From NCBI GenBank assembly GCA_947561395.2, contig OX387188.1, forward strand, positions 13,356,061 through 13,420,060: a DNA stretch of 64,000 nucleotides. The letters run 5' to 3'. Below, piece after piece: positions 1 through 10,575 of the stretch; position 1 is the stretch's first letter, and every line of letters begins with the position of its first letter. Source of the DNA: Buxus sempervirens (lineage: Eukaryota > Streptophyta > Magnoliopsida > Buxales > Buxaceae). The notes beneath the pieces were generated by a model. That model made no database searches. It saw only the letters and a program-made list of their open reading frames with translations, and was not told the DNA's origin. The position numbers and the translations under genes were made by a program.

Positions 1-1981
1 CGAATAATTTCACAAGTAAAGATGGCAATAACTCGATTAATCCGACTAAACTCATAGTAATTCATTAGACACAATGATGTAGCTAATGAAAACCAATATG
101 TAATTAAATCTAAGTACGATTGTCAACAAATCCGAATAATCACGAAATCCAATATCATTATAACCACGTCTCGAGAAAACCGAATTTCTACAACAATCCA
201 ATAATATGTTTCATGCTAAATAAAACAAACCCAACATTTGGTCAATGTCATGTAGTTATTTAGATTGGTTAATCAACATGCCAAAGCGACATCCACACCT
301 CCATGTACAAAGTTTTGGCCTACTCAGGGTTTCGGACACTCTGAAATGACGGCCTACTCAGGGTTTTGGCATTGACAACCAGGCCTACTCAGGGTTTCTG
401 GCTGCTCTACACCGGTCGTGGCAACACTCCATGGCCATGCCATTACACCAATAAAACATATACATCACATTACTAAGCTTAAACTCTGGATCCAGGACAA
501 GCTAAACCAAAACAGAAAAACCACCACATAAACTCAACACTGACATCAACATTAAACCAAACGTTTCCATCATCATGTATAATACAATACAGCTCAACAC
601 AGGTCACTCCGGACCAGAACAGCGACTCATGATATCTCAGTAAATATTCCAACCCAAAGCACATGTCTAACTGATAGAAAAAAAAATCCATTAACTCACA
701 CCAAGATAAACTTTACAATTACAGCTCAAAACTCTAAATCAAGTAAAACCAGGTTAAATAATTTCTCAATCAAGAACAAGTGTAGAACATAAGAGAAAAC
801 TAATTCATTAACCCCTAGTGTCAGGAACAGTAAAATAACCTACCGATAGCACTTCAAAATTTATTTCGGAACTCCTAAGATTTACCAATAATTCGACTTA
901 ATAATCTCCAGGTGTTTTGAACAGATAAAAGTAATTCTAAGATCCTAATCAAGTCATTGGCTAAGAGATTGAAACCCCAAAATATCAAAATCTGGCTTTA
1001 TTCGGTCAGGCACACCTTTTGGCAAATTTTTAGTGGGTGTGTTGACCTCTGGCGCTTGGCGCGAGGTCGACCCCAACTCGACGATAACCCCAATTAACAC
1101 TCACGCTCACTAAAACTCTTGGCGCTAGATGAGCGCCAACTCGGCGAGAAACAAAACCATATCTCACGCTAACTAAAACCCTTGGCGTGAGATGAGCGCG
1201 AACTAGGCGAGAACAAAAAACATATTTCGCGCTGACTCTACCACTTGGCGCTAGGTAGGCGCCAAGTCGGCAGACACCACCTTCGACTCGGTACTCTCTG
1301 TAATTCCTAGAACTCCATGACTGTCCTATTTTCTCACCTATGTAACTACTTTTCTACACTCCTACAATCTTCCAAAGACTATTAGACACGATTCGAAATT
1401 AATCTAACAACTTGTATCTTTTGCCTCTAAAATTATCCCAAAAACATAGGCAAATCGTTATTTCTCCGAGATCATGCATACGGCTAAATCAAATAGACAA
1501 AACCCAAAAACATCAGATTAAAACGATGCTACTCACCAAATAAAGGATTTCCTTCTAGCTTCCAACCCTTTTGATAGACTCCTCCAAAGATCAAAGCTTA
1601 TCGGCCGACGCCCTCAGGTACTAGGCAGCGGCCAATCTAAATACATGGCCTCTGGTCTCTTTTTCCATCAACCCGAAATTTTAACCTAATAATCTATTTA
1701 TAAGCCTTGAAACCCTCTTCCCTTAACCTAATGGATTTATTACTCACCTTAACTTAACCATCGAAATCTCATATTTACCCTTCCCTAAAGTTGAGGATAA
1801 CATAAAATATTTGTTTATTAAATTTCTAATCACTACAAATTTTAAATTTTGTACTCACTTACTTAATAAAATTCTACTTATTTCTTTGCCACCTAATGGC
1901 TGAAATCTCCACACAATTTATTTAATTAAATCTACTAATTAATCCTTTAATTAAATTCCTACTAAAAACTAGGGTTTTACA
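1..1981 (-). mobile_element. Ty3/gypsy (Tekay-type) LTR, 5' end present, truncated by window edge
   Basis: The minus strand begins TGTAAAACCCTAG at position 1981, the canonical start of the long LTRs seen repeatedly in this window (compare 40785, 29954, 48931). A TATAAATAG box lies at about 1694-1704 on the minus strand and a splice-donor-like GGTGAGT at about 1531-1536. A short block at about 300-420 repeats 'cctactcaggg' three times and is clearly homologous to 33113-33260 in another LTR. The 3' end of the LTR lies left of the window, so solo LTR and full element cannot be told apart. The bases after the start (GACTT, 1982-1986) would be its target duplication. Short ORFs here look spurious. 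Confidence 0.8.
1045..1275. repeat. GCGC-rich tandem/palindromic block inside the LTR
   Basis: Three to four degenerate units of about 70 bp, each with CTTGGCGC, a GAGCGCCAA-like arm and an A-rich spacer. Several units can fold on themselves (GGCGCTAGGTAGGCGCC). Comparable GCGC blocks occupy a similar relative position in the other Tekay-type LTRs (28745-28940, 34305-34555, 48170-48325). Confidence 0.75.
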
Positions 1982-2200
1982 GACTTATCAACCCACCTGA
2001 ACCCAACTATTTAAACGGGTTCGTGTTGACCTATTTATAATTAATTGGTTGCGTTTGGATTTGTGTTGACCAATTTATAATTAATTGGTTGGGTTTGGGT
2101 TAAGTTTTTTCTCAACCCGTCTAAACACAGGTCAACCCAAACCCAACTCGCCAACTGGTTGGGTACCCACTTAAATTTAAATTTTATCTCACACATACAT
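1982..2200. repeat. GGTTGGGT/AACCCAAC-rich short repeat (MITE-like)
   Basis: Contains repeated TTAATTGGTTGGGTTTGGG-like units and their complements (AACCCAACT), so the two halves can pair as an inverted repeat. It has no coding potential. I could not fix its ends or a target duplication, so the MITE call is tentative. Confidence 0.4.
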
Positions 2201-2265
2201 AATTTATATTTTGTTTTATAGGTAATGTGATCAATATATAATTGTATATATAGGCATTATGAGTT

Positions 2266-2644
2266 AGGGGTGCAACTTGGTCCGATTAAAACTAAAGCCG
2301 AACCGACTTTAGTTCGGTTTTTATAGTTGTTCGATTCAGTTTCGGTCAAAAAATCTCTAAATTGAATTAATTCAGTTCGGTTTTTGGTTGGATGCTCAGT
2401 TGAACCAAACCAAACCAAATTCATATATTCACCTACACCGAACCGAATCGAAACCGATCCGAATTCATATATATATTATAATACAAATCAGTTCGGTTAG
2501 GGTTTTGGTTTTTTTATTTATTTATTTTCAGTTTGGTTTTCGGTTTTTAATTCATATCGGTTTGGCTCGGTTTCACTAAAAATATTTTCAGTTTGGTCTT
2601 GGGTGGGCCTCAACCCGAACTGAACGGACTCAATTTTCACCCCT
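2266..2644. mobile_element. MITE, AGGGGTG termini, about 10-bp target duplication
   Basis: Starts AGGGGTGCAAC and ends TTTTCACCCCT, giving short terminal inverted repeats. It is flanked by ATTATGAGTT (2256-2265) and ATTACGAGTT (2645-2654), a 10-bp duplication with one mismatch. The body is built of CGGTTTTGG/CCGAACCGAA-type repeats. The duplication length fits Mutator-like non-autonomous elements, but no transposase is present to confirm that. Confidence 0.7.
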
Positions 2645-2670
2645 ATTACGAGTTATATTTTTTAATAAAA

Positions 2671-2862
2671 TTAGGGATAGCAACTGTTTGGTTAAAACCG
2701 CTAAACTAAACTGAAAAGCAATCAAATCGTTTTTGGTTTTGGGAAAACATAAATTAATCGGTTTTGGTTTTCAAGTCACTAATCCATAACGGTTTTGGTT
2801 CAATTACAAACTCGACATTCAATATGGGTTTTCCTCAAAACCAAACCCTTTACATCCCTAAA
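2671..2862. mobile_element. Second short MITE-like element (TAGGGAT ... ATCCCTA)
   Basis: Terminal TAGGGATAGCAA is mirrored by TTTACATCCCTA. The inside has inverted GGTTTTGGTT / AACCAAAACC stretches. The target duplication is not clear. Confidence 0.5.
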
Positions 2863-3281
2863 CACAATGCAAGGGAAACTAACTATTTTAATTTTATTTA
2901 GATGTATTTAATTGCTTTTACATATTTCTAAGTTTCTTTTACAAGTTAAATGTGCATATTTTTTTATTTTTTAAAAGAATTCATGTTTAAATAAAAAAAA
3001 AAATAGAAACCCTTCCCGCCATCTCATCCATGGGTAAATTGCACACGTTCAAAGGTAGTTCACCGATATTCATTGTGTAATCGCTCTTCAAGGCTATTCA
3101 TCGATCTTCAAAGCTATCCACTTCCTACCATCCCACCATCTTCACGGTTATTCATTCTGTAATCGCTCTTCACGGCTTATTCCTTCTTGCTCATCAGAGA
3201 GCGAGGTAGTTCATACTCTCAATCCATGTAAGTTCTCTTAAACTTTGGTTTTTGATTAGGATTTTGGTTGATGTTGCTCTT
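2863..3281. other. Unassigned interval left of the Tat LTR insertion
   Basis: A/T-rich DNA followed from about 3040 by two similar units reading TCATT(G/C)TGTAATCGCTCTTCA and a GTAAGT donor-like site at about 3229. It could be an untranslated leader of a gene or element, continuing after the insertion at 5720, but I recognise no coding sequence. CTCTT (3277-3281) is the target duplication of the following LTR. Confidence 0.35.
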
Positions 3282-5714
3282 TGTGTGCATGGTCGCACTG
3301 CCGCACGGGCGAGGGAGCACGCGTGCCTCCTGAAGGGTAAAACGGGAAAAGGGAGTCGCCAGCGCCTGAAGGGGTGCAGGCGGACACCTGGGTGCCTAAG
3401 TTTGTCTAATTTTGTCTGCGGCTTGAGATTCTAAGTAGGGTCTCATTTACGGTCTGGGGAAGTCCGTATACACCCTGGTCCACCTCGTCAGGTAACGGGT
3501 CCCATGGGTCTTCCTGGTTACGAGTCAACTCAATTCTAAACTCACCTGATTCCTAAGCCATCATGCCTGCTTTATTGGGTCTGGTAGGGACCACCTGAGT
3601 GGTGTGGGTCCCCTTATTTTATTTGATTTTTTATCTTTTTATCCAGATTATGTGGGTCTGATGTGGGCCCCGTTGGAAGGTCCATGGGATTCCAGGGTGG
3701 GCCCATCCGGGCCCATAGTCTCAAAAATGGATTTTTAAGGGATTCTGGAAACTGACCGCACATCCTGTGCGGTCAAGGCACAACGTGCGGTTTTGCCCGA
3801 ACCGTTCTGAGTATGCGGTTCGGGCCTGAAAATCCAGGAAAGGCCAAAATGGCCTCGGGATTCAGCTCGGCTTCTCTCCAGGGTGTTCTAGCAGTCGTGT
3901 AGGCCCTTGTGTGGGCCCACAGTTGTTCAGTGGAGGGGGGGAGCCCCTCTTTTGATCTCTTTTTGGGGACTTTGGTATCAAAGAGAAAAGGAGGAGAAGG
4001 CCTAGGGTTTTGCCTCTCCCCCCTCTGAGATATTTCTACAGCTGAATAGGGACCAAACAGTCCCTGTTTCGGTCTCTCAATCCACGAGCCAAGCAAACAC
4101 AAGAGTTAACAAAACTCAAACAAAATAGATGCCTAAACTATATTTCATGCTATGACTCAACAATATGTATACCCATGCTCATGCAAAAGAAAAGATAGCA
4201 GTGCCATTGAAGGGGCCTAGCATGCACCTAAGGTGGGGGGAGTATATTAATACGCAGAAAAAACCAATAAGTTAAAAGAGACACGGGGGGACATGTTAGT
4301 GATTCAAAACGGCAGCATACTAAAGGGGGAAGGGATCATGCTCACACGTACAACATGAATATTTCACAATCACTAAACCTGCTGAAACCAGCACCTTATC
4401 GGGCACAAAAGTAACTCATTAAGAAGGGAAGAGAAGGGGGATTACACAGGGTACAAAAGACACGCAATCAGGGGGGGGGGGGGGAACAAGCTCCCTCATG
4501 AGGTAAAACAAGGCACATGAACCATATATACACACCAGCAGCCGAAAACCCCAAAAGAAAGCATATGGGGCTATTTCTCATCCTCCCATTGGATCATGTA
4601 TGGGGTCTCCCTTACCTTTGGAGACTTTTGTATAGCATGGATGAAGAGAAAAGGTAACAAAAATGCAGGCTAGAAAATAAGCTACAGCAAAGAGGAGCCA
4701 ACCCCCTTTACATCATCTCAAAGCATACTCATCTTTATATATGTGAAGTAAAAAACATTAAGAAACAATACCTTGGGGTTTTACAACCCTTGTGTTGTGT
4801 AGAGATCTTCCTTGAAGCAAAACAAGAGCTGGAGCCTCCTTCTTCTTGCACCAATAGCAGCTCACCCTCTTCTTGCTTGGGTGGAAAATGGAGAAGAAGA
4901 GAGGAAGGAGGGTAGGAAAGTCTTAGGGGAGTCCTACTTGGGGTTGAGAACCAATGGAGGGCTAAAAGGGAGGTTTTCGGATCAAAGGCAATGGGGGAGA
5001 AGCAGTGGAGATCAGCCAACCCCTATCCCATGTTCGGATTTTGCTTTTATAGAAACTGGGACAAAACCACATACTCAGTGTGGTTTGGTCGAAAATGAAT
5101 AGTAATGGCACATACTGTGCGGTTTGGTGAAAACCGCAGGGTATGTGCGGTTTTGGCCCTGCCTTTTCAGTAATGATTAGGGGACAAACTCGCGCAGGCA
5201 TAGTCTGACGTGCCATGCAACCATACTATAAGTGCGGTTACTTTTCGTGCGCCACTTGCTCTGATTGGCTTGCACAAGCGGTGGCCTAAAAAAATCAACC
5301 GCACACCATATGCAGTTGCGAAGCGGCAAATCTTTCAGATTTGCCTTTTTATCTCCCCTTTTTTGGTTGAGTTGATGGCTGAGGTGACTCAGCCGCCCAC
5401 TCAGAAGAATTAGACTTCCCCAATTTTTATTATTTCCCATTTATCTTAATTAGTTTAATTAAGATATTTTAGCTTTGACTGATTTGCCCCTGGGACTGTT
5501 TTGCTCATATCTTCTCCATCCGGGCTCCGATTCCTGCAAACTCAATTGCGTTGGTGCCATGTTAGGATTCTCTACTCATTGGGATAAGGTATGGAAATCA
5601 ATTTGGGCTCAGCCAAAAGTCACCTTTTGCTCCTTAGGGTTTTGGCCTTTCTTTTAGGATTTTGCTTTCTTTCTTTCTGCTTTTTAAGAGGGGTGCAAAA
5701 ATGAGGTGCTTACA
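3282..5714 (-). mobile_element. Solo LTR of a Tat-type Ty3/gypsy element (2433 bp)
   Basis: Flanked by a perfect 5-bp duplication CTCTT (3277-3281 and 5715-5719). On the minus strand it starts TGTAAGCACCTCATTTTTG, closely related to the starts of LTRs at 62703 (TGTAGACACCTGATTTTTG), 52856 and 9898. It ends GCGACCATGCACACA. The TATA box is CTATAAAAG at 5044-5052 (minus). A donor-like AAGGTATTG follows near 4770. It is homologous throughout to 35202-38377. No internal region or second LTR is present, so it is a recombined solo LTR. ORFs within it are not conserved between the two copies and are probably spurious. Confidence 0.88.
5055..5325 (-). repeat. Cluster of short TGCGGT/ACCGCA palindromes upstream of the LTR TATA box
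   Basis: Several pairs of AACCGCA...TGCGGTT arms with short loops occur just upstream (minus strand sense) of the TATA box at 5044-5052. A smaller related cluster lies at 3755-3815. Equivalent clusters occupy the same promoter-proximal place in LTRs at 37752-38012, 10485-10575, 58140-58420 and, with a different core, 63235-63470. Confidence 0.75.
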
Positions 5715-6331
5715 CTCTTCATGGTTCGTCTTAGTTGATTTGATTTGGATCATGGTTGGGATTTTGGAAGAGGTACCCATCTTCTTGGGCGATTTTATTG
5801 TCCTATTCCTTTCTAATCGATTGGGTTTTTTTGTGTGTCTGTAATTTGAGCTCCCTCAAACAAAAAAACCAATGGTCTGGTTAGGTGTGGACCTTTCCTA
5901 TCTTGGTACGTTAGGAGTGATATTTCATTTCTTTAGACTTTTTGATTACGATTTTATTTTGATTGGGATCCTTTAGGGGTATCTATTCTTCAGCGTAATG
6001 AGATTGGAATGCTCTATAAGGCATGAAAGACTGGTCGCAGAAACCCTAGTCCGAAGGTGATCTTTTCCTTTGTGATAAAATCTTAAAGCCCCGGTTATAG
6101 TCAAACAGCTTAGATTCCCATAAAGCATTCCAAAGAACCAGAACCGTCCTTGTAGACAAATAAAGCCCTCAAGTGTTTGAGTAACTTGTATTAGTCTGAA
6201 GTGCTAAGTCAGCATGCCAAGTAGTCCGGGAGCAAGGTGGTTACATCGATTTTATAAGTGACTTTCAACCACTGCTATGTAATTGGGGCCATAAAAGACA
6301 AATGAAGGAAATAAAAAATCCACATTGCAAA
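5715..6331. other. Unassigned interval between Tat solo LTR and TRIM
   Basis: Continuation of the 2863-3281 sequence after the LTR is removed. T-rich from 5720 to 5990, then mixed composition. No ORF longer than about 60 codons and no recognisable domain. It might be decayed leader or intron sequence; I see nothing specific. Confidence 0.3.
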
Positions 6332-6485
6332 TGTGACATCCCGATCCCAAATTGGAAATGGATGAATACCCGGTATGGTATAAGAGTCAGGGAGGACACT
6401 TAACCCAGTGAGGTGCCTTTTGAGGAGAAAACTGTGCGGGCTTAGGCCCAAAGCGGACAATACCTTGTTGGATTGGGTCGTTACA
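6332..6485 (+). mobile_element. TRIM LTR-like module (TGTGACATCCCG ... GGGTCGTTACA)
   Basis: 154 bp with TG...CA ends. The tail 'gcccaaagcggacaatacc' followed by GGGTCGTTACA is characteristic of small plant TRIM/Cassandra LTRs and is repeated in diverged form at 6740-6823. It lacks the 5S-like box of the following module, so it is a deleted LTR copy or a related TRIM. Confidence 0.65.
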
Positions 6486-6823
6486 AATATTTGACATCCT
6501 AACTGTCTAAGTGGGCGAGTGAATGGGTAATCTTACTTGGCGAGCTACCAGGCGAGGATGCATCCATATGGTTGGGATCCCACAACACTCGGGGATGTTA
6601 TAAGTAGTTTTGTGATCTCTTACAAAGCAAGTGGCCTTTTAAGGCATAACACGGGATTAAATCCCCTAGGAACCCTCAAGTTAAGCGTGCTTGGGTGAGA
6701 TCGGTGTTAGGATGGGTGATCACTGGGAAGTTTTCTCGTGTTATCCCTTGAGAACAAATCTGTGTGGGCCCATTGGGCCTAGAGCAGACAATATCTTGCT
6801 GGGTATGGGTCCAGGACGTTACA
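6486..6823 (+). mobile_element. Cassandra-type TRIM LTR carrying a 5S rRNA-derived box
   Basis: Ends CCAGGACGTTACA at 6823 and contains a 5S rRNA-like stretch (next entry). Cassandra LTRs are known in many plants and are the TRIMs that carry a 5S-derived Pol III promoter. The start is probably TGACATCC at about 6494. Only a few bases separate it from the upstream module, so the usual internal domain is missing. No coding capacity. Flanks (GCAAA and TGGCA) do not match, so the left and right edges may come from different events. Confidence 0.75.
6640..6760 (+). ncRNA. 5S rRNA-derived Pol III promoter box in Cassandra LTR
   Basis: Contains AGTTAAGCGTGCTTGGGTGAG-like A box at about 6680-6700, then a degenerate intermediate element, then GGATGGGTGATC..CTGGGAAG matching the 5S C box, and a final CTCGTGTT. 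These are conserved plant 5S rRNA segments in the right order, with substitutions. It is derived from a 5S gene and is not a functional rRNA copy. Whether it is still transcribed cannot be judged here. Confidence 0.8.
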
Positions 6824-6936
6824 TGGCAGAATGATCGGAAATAAATATAGTACCTCCCACAACTGTTGGAACATTAGGCCTGGGCTGAATAGGCGAGGCA
6901 ATGGCAAAGGCTCTGGCTTGTAGAGGCTGCAGCTAT
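6824..6936 (-). pseudogene. Fragment of a Tekay-type gag-protease linker
   Basis: One minus-strand frame is open across the whole interval and contains ARAFAIA...NVPTVVGGTIFIS, which resembles the stretch just before the aspartic protease active site in Tekay-type gag-pol proteins. The active-site DSGA motif would come next but is cut off by the TRIM. It is probably the host element into which the LTR ending at 6937 was inserted (possible target duplication GCTAT, 6932-6936). The match rests on recalled family pattern only. Confidence 0.4.
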
Positions 6937-7245
6937 TGTAACGCCCCGGATCCAGGTTTATTTAAACACATAAACCCAAATATGGTTCGTTAGGGAAAAT
7001 GGCCCAAAACACTATTCTAGACTTAAACAATTTCATTTATTATATCAGAGTGCAGAAATAAAAACATCTTTCAGAAAGCACGGAATTATACTACCAAAAT
7101 AATGCTTTTATATTTCATCTAAAAAGTCTGGAAAGGGTTCAACTAAGTAACATAAATAACATCCACCAAGGGTATGGAATAAAGATACCAATCATCCTTC
7201 AAATAACATCAAACTCCTCAAACAAAATACTAAACTTTGCACATT
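6937..7245 (-). mobile_element. 3' end of a Tekay-type LTR fused to integrase
   Basis: On the plus strand it begins TGTAACGCCCCGGATCC, the complement of a canonical LTR 3' end (GGATCCGGGGCGTTACA). It resembles the LTR end at 32458 over its first 150 bp. The LTR body is missing: from about 7240 the sequence runs directly into integrase coding sequence, so a deletion removed the integrase C-terminus, the polypurine tract and most of the LTR. Confidence 0.65.
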
Positions 7246-8225
7246 TGTCTATGGGTGGTAACTAGTGCTAAACTTCAACTCTATACCCATGGCTTTTTGG
7301 AAAGACTCCCAGAATTGAGATGTAAATCTAGGATCACGATATGAAACAATAGATACTGGCAACCCATGCAATCTCACTATCTCTTTCACATACAGCTCTA
7401 CCAATGCATTAAGCGGTTGGTTCATCCTGATAGGCAAAAAGTGAGCTGATTTAGTCAAACGGTCCACAATCACCCATATAGCATCATGCCCCTTTGGAGA
7501 AAGAGGTAATCCACTAACAAAATCCATGGTGATGTGCTTCCATTTCCATTCTGGAATAGGAAGAGGCTGAAGCAACCCTGCTGGTCTCATGTGCTCTGCC
7601 TTAACCTGCTGACACACTAAGCACTTAGCCACATATTCTGCTATATCCTTCTTCATTCCTAACCACCAATACACTACCCTCAAGTTTCTATACATCTTTG
7701 TGCTTCTGGGATGCGCTGCATACTTTGATCTGTGAGCCTCTTCCATGATCACTACCTTAATATCCTCATCAGCTAGTATACAAACACGACCCTGATGTCT
7801 CAATAATCCATCCCTCTTAGTAAAGTCTCTGATGGTCTCAGAACCCTCACTCAACAATCTCCTGGTAGTTATCAACTCCGGATCTATCAACTGACTCACT
7901 CTAATCCTCTGAATTAAGTCAGGCTCTACCTGAACTCTGGCTACTCGGATAACTCCATCCTGAGGTAAACAGAACTCTCCCTGCCAATCACGAATAACAT
8001 CTACAAGGCTGCACTGACTAACCATAAAAGTAGCTAAGGTAGCAATGGAAGTCTCCTCAGTAGCGCCTTTAAGACTCAAGGCATCTGCGACTACATTCGT
8101 CTTACCTAGATGGTACTGCAGTGTAAATTTGAAATCCTTCAATAAATCCATCCATCTTCTTTGCTTCATGTTGAGATCTCTTTGCTTCATGTTGAGATCT
8201 CTCTAGGAAAATACGTATCTCAAAC
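7246..8225 (-). pseudogene. Tekay-type pol: end of RNase H plus integrase (zinc finger and core), truncated
   Basis: Minus-strand frame 7249-8205. First comes the tail of RNase H (RRWMDLLKDFKFTLQYHLGK, then NVVADALS). Next is the integrase zinc finger (EAHRSKYAAH, then CLVCQQVK) and the core with TMDFVSGLP and VIVDRLTKSAHF, ending near STSYHP before the catalytic Glu. The second catalytic Asp region reads SYRDPRF. An in-frame TAG sits at 8203-8205, where the family usually has Gln in the VFSQRDLN motif. A 21-bp in-frame tandem duplication at 8161-8202 repeats RDLNMKQ. It is collinear with the blocks at 9435-9892 and 12182-13230 once the two insertions are removed. Dead copy. Confidence 0.9.
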
Positions 8226-9429
8226 TGTAAGTGTGAAAACTCACACTCCTTATATGGCAAATGTTTGACAAATTATATCCTCTAATAATCTTCAAGATGT
8301 GCAGAATCAAAACATAAGTTCTGTGAATTTAGTAAAGCGGAAGGTGAGGCTGCCACACCGCTACCACTTCGCTGGTAGCTCAAGGAAATGTAAGGTTTTC
8401 TAAATAAAGAACATTTCGTAAAGGCACTTGCGAGGAACAACGCCGCTACCACTCCGCTGGCAGCGCATAAGTGAAATAGCACTTTGAAAGTAAAGTACGC
8501 GCACTTGCGTCATAAGGCGACGCCGACACGCCGCTGGTAGCGCAGAGCAAGATTGAAGAATCTAAAAATCAGTTGTGCACATGCCGCGTTCCCTCCCGCT
8601 AGCAGCGCGCTGGCAGCGCGCCCTTAACTGGGTCATTTGGATTTGAGCGGGACTTGAGTTCGCTTCCAGCCGTCTACCCCGATCGCAAAGCGACACCACC
8701 AGTGCTCGATGCGATCTGAGTTTTTCTTCTTTAAATAGACGAGCTGTATTTGTTTAGAAGTGACTTTTTTCTTTTGATTAATTTGATTTGGATCTTGAGG
8801 TGTTCGAGATTCAATCAATTCATCTTTAGAGAGTCGGTGATCGAGTGAGGGGGAGATCTGAGAGAGATCTCCTGGAATTGAAGTTTGAGGATTCTTCTTC
8901 ATTTCGGAACTTCACTTGATCGTATGATCTCCTGGATTGGTGATCGAGCTTGATGGATGCATAGGTGGATTCCTATTGCATTAGATGGACTTTGAGGTGA
9001 TTGTTACGATCTTGATTGATCGTGAATTGCAGCTTGTGGATTCAAGTTGTGTTACAGTTCGTGGATTCGAGCTAACGATCTGGATTGATCGTGAATTGTA
9101 GCTTGTGGATTCAAGTTGTGTTACAGTTCGTGGATTCGAGCTGTGGATTGCTGTTGACTTGTGGATTCAAGTTGTGTCACAGTTCGTGGATTCGAGCTGT
9201 GGATTGCTGTTGAGTGAGTTCAATTGTAAAGGTTAAGTGTGTTTTCCTTTGTAATTGTTTTTCATTTAATAGTGGAGATTCTAAGGGTTAGTCGCCTCAT
9301 ATAGACTCGAGGTTTTTCCTGGATCTGGATTCAAGTTTCCTCGTATAAATTCTGTGTGTATGTTTCCGTATTGTTAAGATCATAATTGTTGTAGATCGAG
9401 GACCTGTAGAGTAGTCTCCTACTCTTTCA
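8226..9429 (+). mobile_element. Solo LTR, probably Ty1/copia (1204 bp)
   Basis: Bounded by a perfect duplication CAAAC (8221-8225 and 9430-9434). It starts TGTAAGTGTG and ends CTACTCTTTCA. It splits the RNase H frame between SDHKSL and the following RYVFS, which proves insertion. The 3' part (ACTCGAGGTTTTTCC, then CTCGTATAAATTCTGTGTG) is typical of the R/U5 of plant copia LTRs, so the plus orientation is likely. No internal coding region. Short ORFs inside are not meaningful. Confidence 0.85.
9010..9215 (+). repeat. Tandem repeat in the copia LTR (unit roughly 60-70 bp, about 3 copies)
   Basis: Units share CTTGTGGATTCAAGTTGTGT followed by ACAGTTCGTGGATTCGAGCT. The first two are separated by a GATCTGGATTGATCGTGAATT linker and the last two by TGTGGATTGCTGTTGA. 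A repeat here may mark a variable-length LTR region. Confidence 0.8.
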
Positions 9430-9892
9430 CAAACTCTTATGATCTGAGAAAATTTCAAACTCAACCCCGTATAGGTAATGCCTCCATATCTTCAATGCGA
9501 AGACAATGGTTGCCAACTCCAAGTCGTGGGTGGGGTAATTTTTCTCATGAGGTTTTAATAAACGGGAAGAATATGCTACAACTCGACCCTGCTGCATCAG
9601 CACACAACCCAAACCAATCCTGGATGCATCACAATAGACAGCGAAAGGCTTATCCATGGATGGTACAATCAACACTGAGGTCGTGGTAAACCTCTACTTC
9701 AATTGCTGAAAACTTTGCTCACACTTGCCATCCCACTTAAATGGAACTGCTTTCTTGGTTAAATTGGACAACGGTGATGCAATCTTAGAAAAACCTTCAA
9801 TGAATCGGTGGTAATAACCAGCCATGCCAAGGAAACTGCGGATCTCTGTCACTGTGGTAGTTCTAGGCCAATTTGAAACTGCCTGGACTTTG
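9430..9892 (-). pseudogene. Tekay-type pol: RT connection and RNase H segment
   Basis: Minus-strand reading gives TTTVTEIRSFLGMAGYYHRF and FKWDGKCEQSFQQLK (RT thumb/connection), then [16 protein letters not shown] (first RNase H catalytic Asp) and [20 protein letters not shown] (catalytic Glu), then IFSDHKSL, where the copia LTR interrupts. A frame change occurs near 9690 between the two halves. It belongs to the same pol as 7246-8225 and 12182-13230; the Tat LTR at 9898 sits just before the conserved KVQAVSNWP stretch. Confidence 0.88.
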
Positions 9893-10484
9893 GTGGGTGT
9901 AGACACCCCAAAATTGCACAATTTTTGATAAATCATGAAGGAGAGAAATATCTTATTGGAATTTTCAATTCTTAGCATTGGCTTTGAGATCCTTAACCCA
10001 TTTGAATCCAAAACCACAAAGGAAAAGGCCCAAATTCAATTTTTTGCGCAAAGTCAAACTTTTTCTGGTTGAATTTTATTGACTTTTGACCCCAAAATAT
10101 GAAATATTTTTGAAGGCAAAATTTCAAGATAATTTTTCCCGGTAATCACGTTTTTAGCAATGTTATTGCATAAATGAATTTTTTGAGCCTTTAAATCTTG
10201 ACGAATACCTTGGTATTAACATGTTGAATCTTTTTACCAGACCTGAAAAACCGGAATTTAGCCTTGAATTGGAAAGTTGACTTTTTATTCACGTAGAATT
10301 TGGGTCTGGAACTATTTTTAATGGATTCAAATGGGGGGGGGGGGGGTGTTTGCTTATTTATATGTAATATTTGAAGTAAATGGAGATTAAAAAATACGAG
10401 GACATTTACTTAAATGATATTACATGTAAATAAGTATTGCCTGTGCAGAAACAGGTCAAAAAAGTGCAAAAAATTGGAAACCTG

Positions 10485-10575
10485 TATTGCCCGCATTGAA
10501 AATACGGACTGATCATGACCGCATTTGATATGCGGTCAAGGCATGATCGCATTATATATGCGGTCATGGACTTTT
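10485..10575 (+). repeat. Palindrome cluster (ACCGCAT...ATGCGGT) upstream of LTR TATA box
   Basis: Three hairpin-like pairs: CCCGCATT..AATACGG, GACCGCATTTGATATGCGGTC and GATCGCATTATATATGCGGTC. They lie about 200 bp before the TATA box at 10769. Same module type as 5055-5325. Confidence 0.75.

Noticed and set aside
4735..5440. Overlapping ORFs of 84-96 codons in the first Tat LTR
   Set aside because: They are not preserved in the sister LTR at 35202-38377 and lie over the palindrome cluster and promoter.
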